Positions 7,842 through 14,295 of a stretch of DNA of 16,392 nt are shown here, piece after piece. The stretch spans positions 1 to 16,392 of the forward strand of contig CAJTLI010000045.1 of assembly GCA_910577525.1 (NCBI GenBank), read 5' to 3'. Source of the DNA: an uncultured Oscillospiraceae bacterium. GTDB taxonomy: Bacteria > Bacillota > Clostridia > Oscillospirales > Oscillospiraceae. Made by a program: the position numbers and the translations under genes. How positions within the stretch are numbered: the first letter of the stretch is position 1; each line of letters opens with the position of its first letter. The notes under the pieces were generated by a model that was not told where the DNA came from, searched no databases, and saw nothing but the letters and a program-made list of their open reading frames with translations.

Positions 7842-9329
7842 ATGAACACTGCCGTATATACGCTGTTTCAGTATCTGCGCAATCTGGCCGCGGCCCGGCC
7901 GGAACTTCCCCTGCTGGGGGACGAGGGGGGCTGGCGCACGGCGGAGGAGTGCCTGCGCCGTGTGGAGGCGGGCGCGGGACTGCTGTACTCCAGCGGCCTG
8001 CGCCCGGGGGATCTGGCGGCCCTGCGCTGTGAGCGCAGCGTGAACACGGTGCTCACGCTGCTGTGCCTCCAGCGCCTGGGAGCCGCCGCCGTGCTCGTCA
8101 GCCCCAAGGAGGACCTCCGGCAAACCGCCGCCGCCTGCTCGCCGCCGCTGAATACCGCCGCCTTTCTCTCGGCGGACGGCGGCCCCCTGCGCCCTGCCAT
8201 CCTGCTCCGCCGGCCTGGAGAGGATGCGCCCGTGCGCCTGCCGCTGTGCGCCTCGGGGGTGACGCCCGCCCCGGTCTGGGACGACCCGGACGCCCCCGCC
8301 TTTTACATCTTTACCTCCGGCTCCTCCGGAGAGAAAAAGGCTGTGGTCCTCAGCCAGGGCAATCTGGTGAGCAACCTGCTGGACTCCGCCCCCCTGGGCG
8401 GGTATTTCGAGGACGACATAGCTCTGGGCGCCCTGCCCCTGGACCACGTGTTTGGCCTGGCTCTGCTCACCGGAGCCGTGGTGCTGGGCCACGGGCTGTA
8501 CCTCACCGGGGCCTCTTCCCCGGAGGAGCTGCTTCAGGTCATCCGGCGGGAGAGGATCACCCGCATGAACGGCGTTCCCTCCCTCTATCTGGCTTTGGCG
8601 GAGAAGGCCGGGAGATACGGTGTGGACAGCCTGCGGGCGGGCTACATCGGCGGCGCGCCTTGGACGCCCAAGCAATTCCGGTACATTGAGTCCGCCCTGG
8701 GCATGACCCTGGTGCCTGTCTACGGCATGAGCGAGTGCATCGGCATTTCCTGCGCATCCTTTCACGCTCCCCAGGCCGAGCGCATGGCGGGGGTGGGTCC
8801 CTTCTATCCCGCCAACGAGGGCAGAATCCCCCGGGAGGACGGCTCTCAGGCCCCCCAAGGGGAGGAGGGGGAGGTGTGCGTCAACGGGCCCATGCGGATG
8901 CTGGGCTACCACGACCCGGCGCAGACCGCCCGGGCCATCGACGGGGACGGCTTCCTCCACACCGGCGACCTGGGCCGTGTGGACGGGAACGGCGTTCTTC
9001 ACCTCACCGGGCGGAAGAAGGACATCATCATCCGCAACGGGGTCAACCTGTCGCCCCGGCGCATCGAAGACGCGCTGCTGTCCCTGCCCAATGTGCAGTC
9101 GGCGGCGGTAGTGGGCCTGCCGGACGAGCAATGCGGCGAGCTGCCCTGGGCGGCGGCGGTGTGCCCGGAGGGCGGTCCGGACGGTCTCATGGAGGGCTTA
9201 CGGCGCTGCCTGGCGAAAAACGAGCTGCCCGCGGGCATCCTGTGTCTGGACTCCATGCCCATGACCGCCACAGGCAAGCCGGACAAGCGCCGTATCCGGG
9301 AGCTGCTCCGGCAGAACCTTCAGAAATAG
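7842..9329 (+). CDS. AMP-forming acyl ligase (acyl-CoA synthetase / DltA-like adenylating enzyme)
   Basis: A 495-residue ANL-superfamily enzyme expected to activate a carboxylic acid as an acyl-adenylate and pass it to a thiol. The motifs are complete: the phosphate loop FTSGSSGEKK (157-166), VYGMSE (293-298), TGDLGRVDGNGVLHLTGRKKD (TGD at 374-376) and the C-terminal catalytic lysine in TGKPDK (Lys479). The ATG at 7842 has GAGG 8 bp upstream and is preferred over the GTG at 7833, which overlaps that site. It is the second gene of the operon, 70 bp after the lipoprotein. With MBOAT and SGNH neighbours it plays the part that DltA plays in teichoic-acid D-alanylation. However, no carrier-protein gene (DltC) is present here and the protein has no fused carrier domain, so the acyl acceptor could be CoA or an ACP encoded elsewhere. 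The acyl group cannot be read from the sequence. Confidence 0.88.
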   Translation: MNTAVYTLFQYLRNLAAARPELPLLGDEGGWRTAEECLRRVEAGAGLLYSSGLRPGDLAALRCERSVNTVLTLLCLQRLGAAAVLVSPKEDLRQTAAACSPPLNTAAFLSADGGPLRPAILLRRPGEDAPVRLPLCASGVTPAPVWDDPDAPAFYIFTSGSSGEKKAVVLSQGNLVSNLLDSAPLGGYFEDDIALGALPLDHVFGLALLTGAVVLGHGLYLTGASSPEELLQVIRRERITRMNGVPSLYLALAEKAGRYGVDSLRAGYIGGAPWTPKQFRYIESALGMTLVPVYGMSECIGISCASFHAPQAERMAGVGPFYPANEGRIPREDGSQAPQGEEGEVCVNGPMRMLGYHDPAQTARAIDGDGFLHTGDLGRVDGNGVLHLTGRKKDIIIRNGVNLSPRRIEDALLSLPNVQSAAVVGLPDEQCGELPWAAAVCPEGGPDGLMEGLRRCLAKNELPAGILCLDSMPMTATGKPDKRRIRELLRQNLQK

Positions 9330-9348
9330 CGGCGAGGAGGGACTGCCC

Positions 9349-9582
9349 ATGGCTGACAGCGTGATCTTGAATACCCCTGTGCTCCTTCTGCTCTTCGGCG
9401 GGGGGCTGGGGCTGGATTTGTTTGACCGGCACTACCGCTCCAGCCGGGGGTGGATGACCCTGCTCTCGGCTCTGTCGGTGGTGGCGGCCTGCGCCTGTGC
9501 CCTGCTGCTGGGGGCGGGGCTGGGGGAGGCGGTAACGGCTCTGCTGGTTTTTCTGTGCCTGGATCTGGAGGGCTGGAAATGA
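9349..9582 (+). CDS. Small hydrophobic membrane protein (77 aa), unknown family
   Basis: A 77-residue protein made almost entirely of hydrophobic segments: about residues 6-25 (VILNTPVLLLLFGGGLGLDL), 35-57 (WMTLLSALSVVAACACALLL) and 60-73 (EAVTALLVFLCLDL). The ribosome site GAGGAGGG precedes the ATG. Its stop overlaps the next start as ATGA (9579-9582), which implies translational coupling to the MBOAT gene. Its position, between the ligase and the MBOAT, is the one held by the small DltX protein in dlt operons. I see no sequence match to DltX, which has one membrane segment, so a shared role is inference only. A membrane subunit of the acyltransferase complex is the simplest guess. Confidence 0.65.
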   Translation: MADSVILNTPVLLLLFGGGLGLDLFDRHYRSSRGWMTLLSALSVVAACACALLLGAGLGEAVTALLVFLCLDLEGWK

Positions 9583-11039
9583 ACTTCAACTCTCTGGCCT
9601 TTCTCATCTATCTGCCCATCGTGGTGGCGGTCCACTGGCTGCTGCCCCACAGATGGCGCAAGTACTGGCTGCTGGCGGCGTCCTATTTCTTCTATATGTA
9701 CTGGAACCCGCTGTTTATCCTGCTGATTCTCTTCTCTACGGCGGTGGACTACCTGTGCAGCCTGGGCATGGAGAGGCGCCGGGACAAGCCGGGGATCATG
9801 AAAGCCCTGCTGCTGGCCAGCGTGTGTATGAATCTGGGCCTGCTGTTCTTCTTCAAGTACTGGGATTTCTTCGGCGAGACGGTCAATTCCCTGTGCGCGG
9901 CGGCGTCCATCCCCTACCGGGTTCCGGCGCTGAACCTGATCCTGCCGGTGGGCATCTCCTTTTATACCTTCCAGACCATGAGCTACACCATCGACGTTTA
10001 CCGGGGGGACCAGACCGCCGAGCGGGACCCGGTGTCCTTCGCCCTGTTTGTCACCTACTTCCCCCAGCTGGTGGCGGGGCCCATCGAAAAGCCCGCCGAC
10101 CTGCTGCCCCAGCTGAAGGCGGAGAAGCGCTTCAGCTGGGACGACCTGGCGGCGGGGCTGCGGATCGCGCTGTGCGGGTTCTTCCGCAAGTGCGCGGTGG
10201 CGGACGTGTGCGGCGTCTTCGTCAACCGGGTGTTCGCCGGGGCGGAGACGGCCAATTCCCTGGCCATCGCCTGCGCCGGGGGGCTGTTCTGCATCCAGAT
10301 GTACTGCGACTTCGCCGGCTATTCCGAAATCGCCGCCGGCTGCGCCAGGATGATGGGGGTGCGCCTCATGCGCAACTTCGACCGGCCCTATCTGGCCCAG
10401 AGCTACACCGAATTCTTCCGCCGCTGGCATATCAGCCTGAACCGCTGGTTCACCAGCTACCTCTATATCCCCCTGGGGGGCAGCCGGAAGGGGAAGGCCC
10501 GCAAAATTGTCAATACCATCATCGTATTCGCCCTGTGCGGGCTGTGGCACGGAGCGCGGTGGACCTATGTGCTGTGGGGGCTGTACGCCGCCTTCTGGCT
10601 GTGCGTGGAGAGCGCCCTGGACATCAAGCGCCGCTTCGGCCCGGAGTGGGATATCCCCCTGGGGCGGCTGGCGCGGCGGTGCGTGATGTTTGTCATCTTC
10701 ATCCCCGCGGCCCTTATCTTCCGCGCCGGGAGCGTGGAGCAGCTGGGGCTTCTGCTGGCCCGGCTGTTCACCCAGACCGGCTTTGGGGCGGACTACTGCG
10801 CCCGGGCCTTCGAGAGCCTGGGGATGGACGCCCTGACCCTGGCCCAGGCGGCGCTGAGCATCGTGTGCATGGCGAAAATCTACAGGCTCACCCTCTACGA
10901 TCTGACGCCCTCCCAGGAGGCGACCGCCCAGGCCCAGCGCACAGCGTCTTACGCCTATCTCATCCTCGCCGTGGCCATGAGCTGGCTGACCCTGCTGGCC
11001 ACCCAGGACGCGGTGGATTTCGCGTATTTTCAATTCTGA
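9579..11039 (+). CDS. MBOAT-family membrane O-acyltransferase (DltB/AlgI-like)
   Basis: A 486-residue polytopic membrane protein that should move an acyl group across or within the membrane to an extracytoplasmic acceptor. The start shares ATGA with the preceding stop, and the N-terminus MNFNSLAFLIYLPIVVAVHWLLP is typical of the DltB/AlgI/PatA branch. Recognizable motifs are YFPQLVAGPIEKP, MYCDFAGYSEIAAG, the RRWHISLNRW block (His284) and the near-invariant GLWHGARW with catalytic His324. Length and spacing match intact family members. In known systems the MBOAT takes an activated acyl group from the cytoplasmic side and an SGNH protein completes transfer to the polymer. The downstream gene, 12 bp away, supplies such a protein. 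Confidence 0.93.
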   Translation: MNFNSLAFLIYLPIVVAVHWLLPHRWRKYWLLAASYFFYMYWNPLFILLILFSTAVDYLCSLGMERRRDKPGIMKALLLASVCMNLGLLFFFKYWDFFGETVNSLCAAASIPYRVPALNLILPVGISFYTFQTMSYTIDVYRGDQTAERDPVSFALFVTYFPQLVAGPIEKPADLLPQLKAEKRFSWDDLAAGLRIALCGFFRKCAVADVCGVFVNRVFAGAETANSLAIACAGGLFCIQMYCDFAGYSEIAAGCARMMGVRLMRNFDRPYLAQSYTEFFRRWHISLNRWFTSYLYIPLGGSRKGKARKIVNTIIVFALCGLWHGARWTYVLWGLYAAFWLCVESALDIKRRFGPEWDIPLGRLARRCVMFVIFIPAALIFRAGSVEQLGLLLARLFTQTGFGADYCARAFESLGMDALTLAQAALSIVCMAKIYRLTLYDLTPSQEATAQAQRTASYAYLILAVAMSWLTLLATQDAVDFAYFQF

Positions 11040-11051
11040 GGGGGAAGAGGC

Positions 11052-12482
11052 ATGAAAAAAATTGCTGCGGTTTTACTGCTGGTTCTCCTTATGCCCGTCT
11101 CCCTGCTGGCGGCGGGGGCGACCATGCCGGAGTATTACGGCGAGAGCTATTACGCCCAGCTGCCGGAGCTTTACCGCCGCCTCAAAACGGCGGAGGGCAA
11201 AAAGCTGGTGCTGGTGGGGGGGAGCAACATCGCCTTTGGCGTGGACACCGCGCAATTAGAGGAAAGCCTGCGCGGGTTCGGCTGGGGCTGCACCGTGTGC
11301 CCCTTCGGGCTGTACGCCGCCGTGGGCACCAGCGCCATGCTGGATCTGGCGCAAAACTGCCTGGGGGAGGGGGACGTGGTGGTGCTGGCCGTTGAGCCCA
11401 CCGCCGGGACCTTCTCCACCTACTTCGGGGCCGCCGCATTCTGGAAGTGCGCCGAGTCCGCCCCGGAGCTGCTGCCGGAGGTGAGCGCGGGCAAGCGGGC
11501 CGCCCTGGCGGGCAGCTATATCGGCTACCTCCAGGAGCGCGCGGCCATCGCCCGCAGCGGCGTCCTCCCCCGCGCGGAGGGGGTTTATGCCAAGAGCTCC
11601 TTTGACGGAAACGGCAATATGGTATTCCACCGGGCGGGGAATATCATGCCGCTGGGCTACGACCCCGCCGCTCCCATCGATTTTGCGGCGGCGGCCGTCG
11701 AGGACGCCTTCGCGGAACAGGTCAACGGCTTCTGCGAGCTGGCGGAAAAGCGGGGGGCGCAGGTTGTGCTGAGCTTTTCGCCCATGAACCGGGGCGCCCT
11801 GGCGGACGGCTGGGAGGAAACGGTCTACCCCTGGTTCCGTACCCTGACGGAGACCTTCCGCTGCCCGGTCATCAGCGACCCCAACAAATATATCATGGAC
11901 AGCGGGTGGTTCTATGACAACAACTTCCACCTGAACTCCGCCGGGGCGCGGATACGTACCTACACCCTGGCCTGCGACCTGCTCGGCTTCCTGGGCTGCT
12001 ATCAGAAGGTCCCCTTTGACGCCCCCCCAATGCCGGCCCCCATGGCCCGGCTGCCCCAGCAGGGGGCTGAAGACGGCGCCGATTTCCTCTTTGCCCCCCT
12101 GGGAGAGGGCGGCTATGTGGTCTCCGGCCTGACCGGCGCGGGGCGGGGAAAGGCGGAGCTGACCGTTCCCTCCGTCCATGACGGCAGGCCGGTGGTGGGC
12201 TTCCAGGCGGGGGTCTTTGCGGAAAATCCCCTTCTGGAGCGGCTGATTCTCCCGGAGACCGTCGCCGCCATCCCCGACAGGGCCTTTGACGGGTGCGTCA
12301 GTCTCACCCGGCTGACCCTGCTCCACCAGAGCGCCCCGCCGGACATCGGGGACGACCCCTTCCGGGGCGCGGACCGGCTGAGGGTCTATGTCCCTTCCGC
12401 CAGCTACCCCCTCTACCGGGACGGCGCGGGATGTGAAGGGAACGCATGGGAGCGCTGGCAGGGGCGGATAGTCCGGTATTGA
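11052..12482 (+). CDS. Secreted SGNH-hydrolase-like acyltransferase with C-terminal BspA-like leucine-rich repeats
   Basis: A 476-residue exported protein. The ATG at 11052 has a purine-rich GGGGGAAGAGG site. A hydrophobic signal or anchor segment covers residues ~4-22 with no lipobox Cys. The SGNH-like domain (~45-310) starts with LVLVGGSNIAFGVD, where Ser58 is in the nucleophile position. It ends with YDNNFHLNSAGA, where Asp289 and His293 are likely the remaining catalytic residues. The C-terminal ~130 residues carry LRR_5/BspA-type units (VHDGRPVVGFQAGVFAENPL, VAAIPDRAFDGCVSLTRL). By analogy with DltD and AlgJ/AlgX it would take the acyl group from the MBOAT and place it on a cell-wall or surface glycan. 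An esterase role is the alternative. It is last in the operon, and its domain order is the reverse of that in the first gene. Confidence 0.82.
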   Translation: MKKIAAVLLLVLLMPVSLLAAGATMPEYYGESYYAQLPELYRRLKTAEGKKLVLVGGSNIAFGVDTAQLEESLRGFGWGCTVCPFGLYAAVGTSAMLDLAQNCLGEGDVVVLAVEPTAGTFSTYFGAAAFWKCAESAPELLPEVSAGKRAALAGSYIGYLQERAAIARSGVLPRAEGVYAKSSFDGNGNMVFHRAGNIMPLGYDPAAPIDFAAAAVEDAFAEQVNGFCELAEKRGAQVVLSFSPMNRGALADGWEETVYPWFRTLTETFRCPVISDPNKYIMDSGWFYDNNFHLNSAGARIRTYTLACDLLGFLGCYQKVPFDAPPMPAPMARLPQQGAEDGADFLFAPLGEGGYVVSGLTGAGRGKAELTVPSVHDGRPVVGFQAGVFAENPLLERLILPETVAAIPDRAFDGCVSLTRLTLLHQSAPPDIGDDPFRGADRLRVYVPSASYPLYRDGAGCEGNAWERWQGRIVRY

Positions 12483-12535
12483 GGGACAGGCGAGGCAATG
12501 GCTCAGCTGCCTGTGATGACAGCAAACGGTTTGAC

Positions 12536-12701
12536 TAGGCGCCGTTTGAAAATTGACAGGATGTCCAGCAGCGAGGAATTTTTTCGTCAGGCGAAGCCGG
12601 TTTGACGCAGAAATACTTGGTGTATTGCAAGGAAAACCGGCAAAGCATGGCGAAAAAAGACCCGCTGTTTGGGCGTGTTGACAATTTTCAAACAAGCCCT
12701 A
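12536..12701 (-). repeat. MITE-like ~165-bp repeat, copy 2 (inverted relative to copy 1)
   Basis: The better-preserved copy. On the minus strand it runs from TAGGGCTTG to CGCCTA with terminal inverted repeats GTTTGAAAATTG and CAATTTTCAAAC (12 bp, perfect). It lies 53 bp after the stop of the last operon gene and faces copy 1 across 6.6 kb. It holds no credible gene. Open frames that cross it are incidental. Confidence 0.75.
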
Positions 12702-12716
12702 CTATGTACCCTGGAG

Positions 12717-12780
12717 AAAAATAGGGCAAGCAAAACCGCCCTGCTGAATTTGCCGTTCAGCAGGGCGGTTCGCTTGCCCT
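12717..12780 (-). terminator. Large hairpin, probable (bidirectional) transcription terminator
   Basis: Two stacked perfect stems: AGGGCAAGC (12723-12731) with GCTTGCCCT (12772-12780), and AACCGCCCTGCTGAA (12734-12748) with TTCAGCAGGGCGGTT (12756-12770). The loop is seven bases. Five A precede it on the plus strand (12717-12721), so on the minus strand the stem is followed by a U run and would terminate transcripts of the VOC operon. The stem may also stop plus-strand transcripts leaving the acylation operon, though it lacks a T run on that side. Confidence 0.65.
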
Positions 12781-13175
12781 CTGCAATTATTCTCTTGCGT
12801 GGCCGGGTTGAGACGAATCGCGTCAAACCAGTATCACAAGGCAGGGTGACAGGTCAAAAATCCTGTGTTCATGCGGGTTTGCAACCTTTTGACGGTCATT
12901 CCCACTCGTTGCTGGGTATCATATTCTAACGGATTTTGCTTTAGAAATATGATGCCCTGTTCTTTTGATTATTTGATATATCCATAGTATCCAGCCTATA
13001 CGATGGGCTGTTATCAAATTGTTATCAACAGTGATAACGTGAAGCAGAGCATATTGCTTTTTCTCTGTTGGTTTACGACTTTAATAATAGCACAAAAAGT
13101 GAGGGAATGCAACCTTAGTCTCTATCTTCTGTCCAGCTTAAAAATTCCACAAAAAGTCTCTAACTCACACCTATA
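12781..13175. other. Non-coding stretch between convergent operons
   Basis: I see no gene supported by homology or by a ribosome site. Composition falls from GC-rich to AT-rich near 12905-12950. The complement of 12896-12907 reads GAGTGGGAATGA, which resembles the last codons of clostridial guaA (Glu-Trp-Glu-stop). That match is short and unproven. The rest holds the GTTATCA repeat cluster listed separately. Confidence 0.5.
13010..13038. promoter_or_regulatory. Operator-like GTTATCA repeat cluster
   Basis: GTTATCA occurs at 13010-13016 and again 11 bp later at 13021-13027. The second copy forms a palindrome with TGATAAC at 13032-13038 (4-bp spacer). Spacing of one helical turn plus dyad symmetry is typical of a repressor or recombinase binding site. 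No adjacent gene start is visible, so its role is unknown. Confidence 0.35.
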
Positions 13176-13640
13176 TTAGCCGTCTAACAGTTTTGCCAAA
13201 TCTTCAATAGAAACATCCATTCTTATGGATACTTCTTCCATTGTCATGCCAGAGGCAAGAAAACGATTTACAACCATTTTCATATCCTCCCCAACCTCTA
13301 CAATATGACCATCTAAATCATAAAATCGAACAACACGTTGCCCCCAACTATGCTCAAACACGTCTCCTAATAGCTCAATACTGGGATATTTCTTCAATTT
13401 ATCCAAAAAACTGTCAAAGTCTTTCTCCTCAAAGCAGAGTTCCATATTATTAGATTTGTTCAGCACAGAATCTTTTGATATGCCAACAAGCCAATCAAAA
13501 TCTTGCTGCAAAGCGAATCCACAAGTGAACGCCACATTCCTTCCATAGTCTTGAAATACCTCCAAGCCAAATAAATCCTCATAAAACTTTCTTGCGGCAC
13601 CAATATTGGCCACTGATATGACCGCACAAGAGTAGTTCAA
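13176..13640 (-). CDS. VOC (glyoxalase/bleomycin-resistance fold) family protein
   Basis: A 154-residue single-domain VOC protein. The beta-alpha-beta start MNYSCAVISVANIGAARKFYEDLFGLEV and the closing strands VVRFYDLDGHIVEVGED are characteristic of the fold. The usual metal-ligand His/Glu in the first strand is absent, which suggests a binding protein rather than a classical metal lyase. The last ~30 residues (FLASGMTMEEVSIRMDVSIEDLAKLL) resemble a small helix-turn-helix-like extension. The start is TTG, sharing TTGA with the stop of the upstream DUF3795 gene (13637-13640). AAAAGGGG lies about 9 bp ahead, so the two are translationally coupled. Codon use is AT-rich, unlike the regions on both sides. 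The ligand is unknown; detoxification or antibiotic binding is only a family-level possibility. Confidence 0.82.
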   Translation of the reverse strand: MNYSCAVISVANIGAARKFYEDLFGLEVFQDYGRNVAFTCGFALQQDFDWLVGISKDSVLNKSNNMELCFEEKDFDSFLDKLKKYPSIELLGDVFEHSWGQRVVRFYDLDGHIVEVGEDMKMVVNRFLASGMTMEEVSIRMDVSIEDLAKLLDG

Positions 13641-14185
13641 ATTCCCATACCCCTTTTCTTTTTTAGCTTTAACTCAATGCCCTTATTTGCTGCACACAGT
13701 TGAAGCAAAGACGATATAAAAGCGGCTTTTTCTTTGATAGGCATTCCCTGGGTCTCTGTATCAGCCTGTTTGACGACTTCCGCTAATTCATCAAGCTCCA
13801 AAAGGTTGACAGCTACACAAAACAGAGTTTTCTTTCGGCCATCGTTGTAGCAATCCAGCAGATTATTCAGTATTTTTGTTTTCTTTACTTGCTCAGCAGT
13901 ATAATTTTCTATGCCAATCTGCTGCGCTTTTTGCAAATCGGATTTTCGCCTTTGATGTGTTATAAATGAATCATACGCATCAATACGGTCATATTTTTCA
14001 CACGGATATTCACCACATTGGAAACAATATTCTATGGCTCCATGTTCTATGGAACATTTTGTCAAAGGACAGGTCTGATTTCCAAATCCACAGCCTCCAC
14101 AATGTCCGCCGAGGCGCATGGAGCATAAACCGCAATTTAACCCGCACAGCGAAAACAACGAATTGCCTCTTGTAAAATGTTTCAT
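13637..14185 (-). CDS. DUF3795-type cysteine-rich protein
   Basis: A 182-residue protein whose first third is Cys-rich. Cys14, 18, 21, 29, 32, 39, 44, 54, 57 and 62 lie in CGLNCGLCSMRLGGHCGGCG...TCPLTKCSIEHG...YCFQCGEYPCEKY, the hallmark of DUF3795 and probably a metal (Zn or Fe-S) binding module. The rest is helical and charged and ends LKLKKKRGMGI. I choose the ATG at 14185 because GAGG (complement of 14195-14198) lies 9 bp before it. The ATG at 14191 is only 3 bp from that site, and the frame stays open to 14269 without another ribosome site. It is the first gene of a two-gene operon with the VOC protein. Its biochemical role is not known. Confidence 0.82.
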   Translation of the reverse strand: MKHFTRGNSLFSLCGLNCGLCSMRLGGHCGGCGFGNQTCPLTKCSIEHGAIEYCFQCGEYPCEKYDRIDAYDSFITHQRRKSDLQKAQQIGIENYTAEQVKKTKILNNLLDCYNDGRKKTLFCVAVNLLELDELAEVVKQADTETQGMPIKEKAAFISSLLQLCAANKGIELKLKKKRGMGI

Positions 14186-14221
14186 GTTCATGTACCTCAA
14201 AACTCTCAGTCTGCTATCCTC

Positions 14222-14250
14222 ATTATAACAGCAAAAGCACCTGCTGACAA
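14222..14250 (-). promoter_or_regulatory. Near-consensus sigma-A promoter for the DUF3795-VOC operon
   Basis: On the minus strand TTGTCA (14245-14250) and TATAAT (14222-14227) are separated by exactly 17 bp. The -10 box is perfect and the -35 box differs from TTGACA by one base. It lies about 37 bp upstream of the DUF3795 ATG and just downstream of the mob terminator, so it gives the two-gene unit its own transcription. Confidence 0.75.
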
Positions 14251-14254
14251 GTAC

Positions 14255-14287
14255 AAAACGGGAGGGCACCCCATGGAACGCCCTCCC
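14255..14287 (-). terminator. Intrinsic terminator of the mob gene
   Basis: The 8-bp perfect stem GGGAGGGC (14260-14267) / GCCCTCCC (14280-14287) has a 12-base loop. On the minus strand GTTTTG follows it. It sits 8 bp past the mob stop codon. Confidence 0.75.
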
Positions 14288-14295
14288 GCTGTCTG

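Noticed and set aside
7842..9329. Firm assignment of the ligase as DltA (D-alanine ligase)
   Set aside because: General ANL motifs are present, but D-Ala specificity residues cannot be judged by eye and no DltC is present, so no gene symbol is given.
9432..11033. A 533-codon minus-strand open frame opposite the MBOAT gene
   Set aside because: Pro/Gly/Gln/His-rich shadow of the MBOAT codons, with no ribosome site or recognizable motif.
9653..11395. A 580-codon plus-strand frame overlapping MBOAT
   Set aside because: A +1 shadow frame, Arg/Pro/Gly-rich. The MBOAT frame has the GLWHG and WHISLNRW motifs.
11256..12695. A 479-codon minus-strand open frame opposite the last SGNH gene, starting in repeat copy 2
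   Set aside because: The plus-strand gene shows clear catalytic motifs. This frame is its antisense and its start lies in a repeat.
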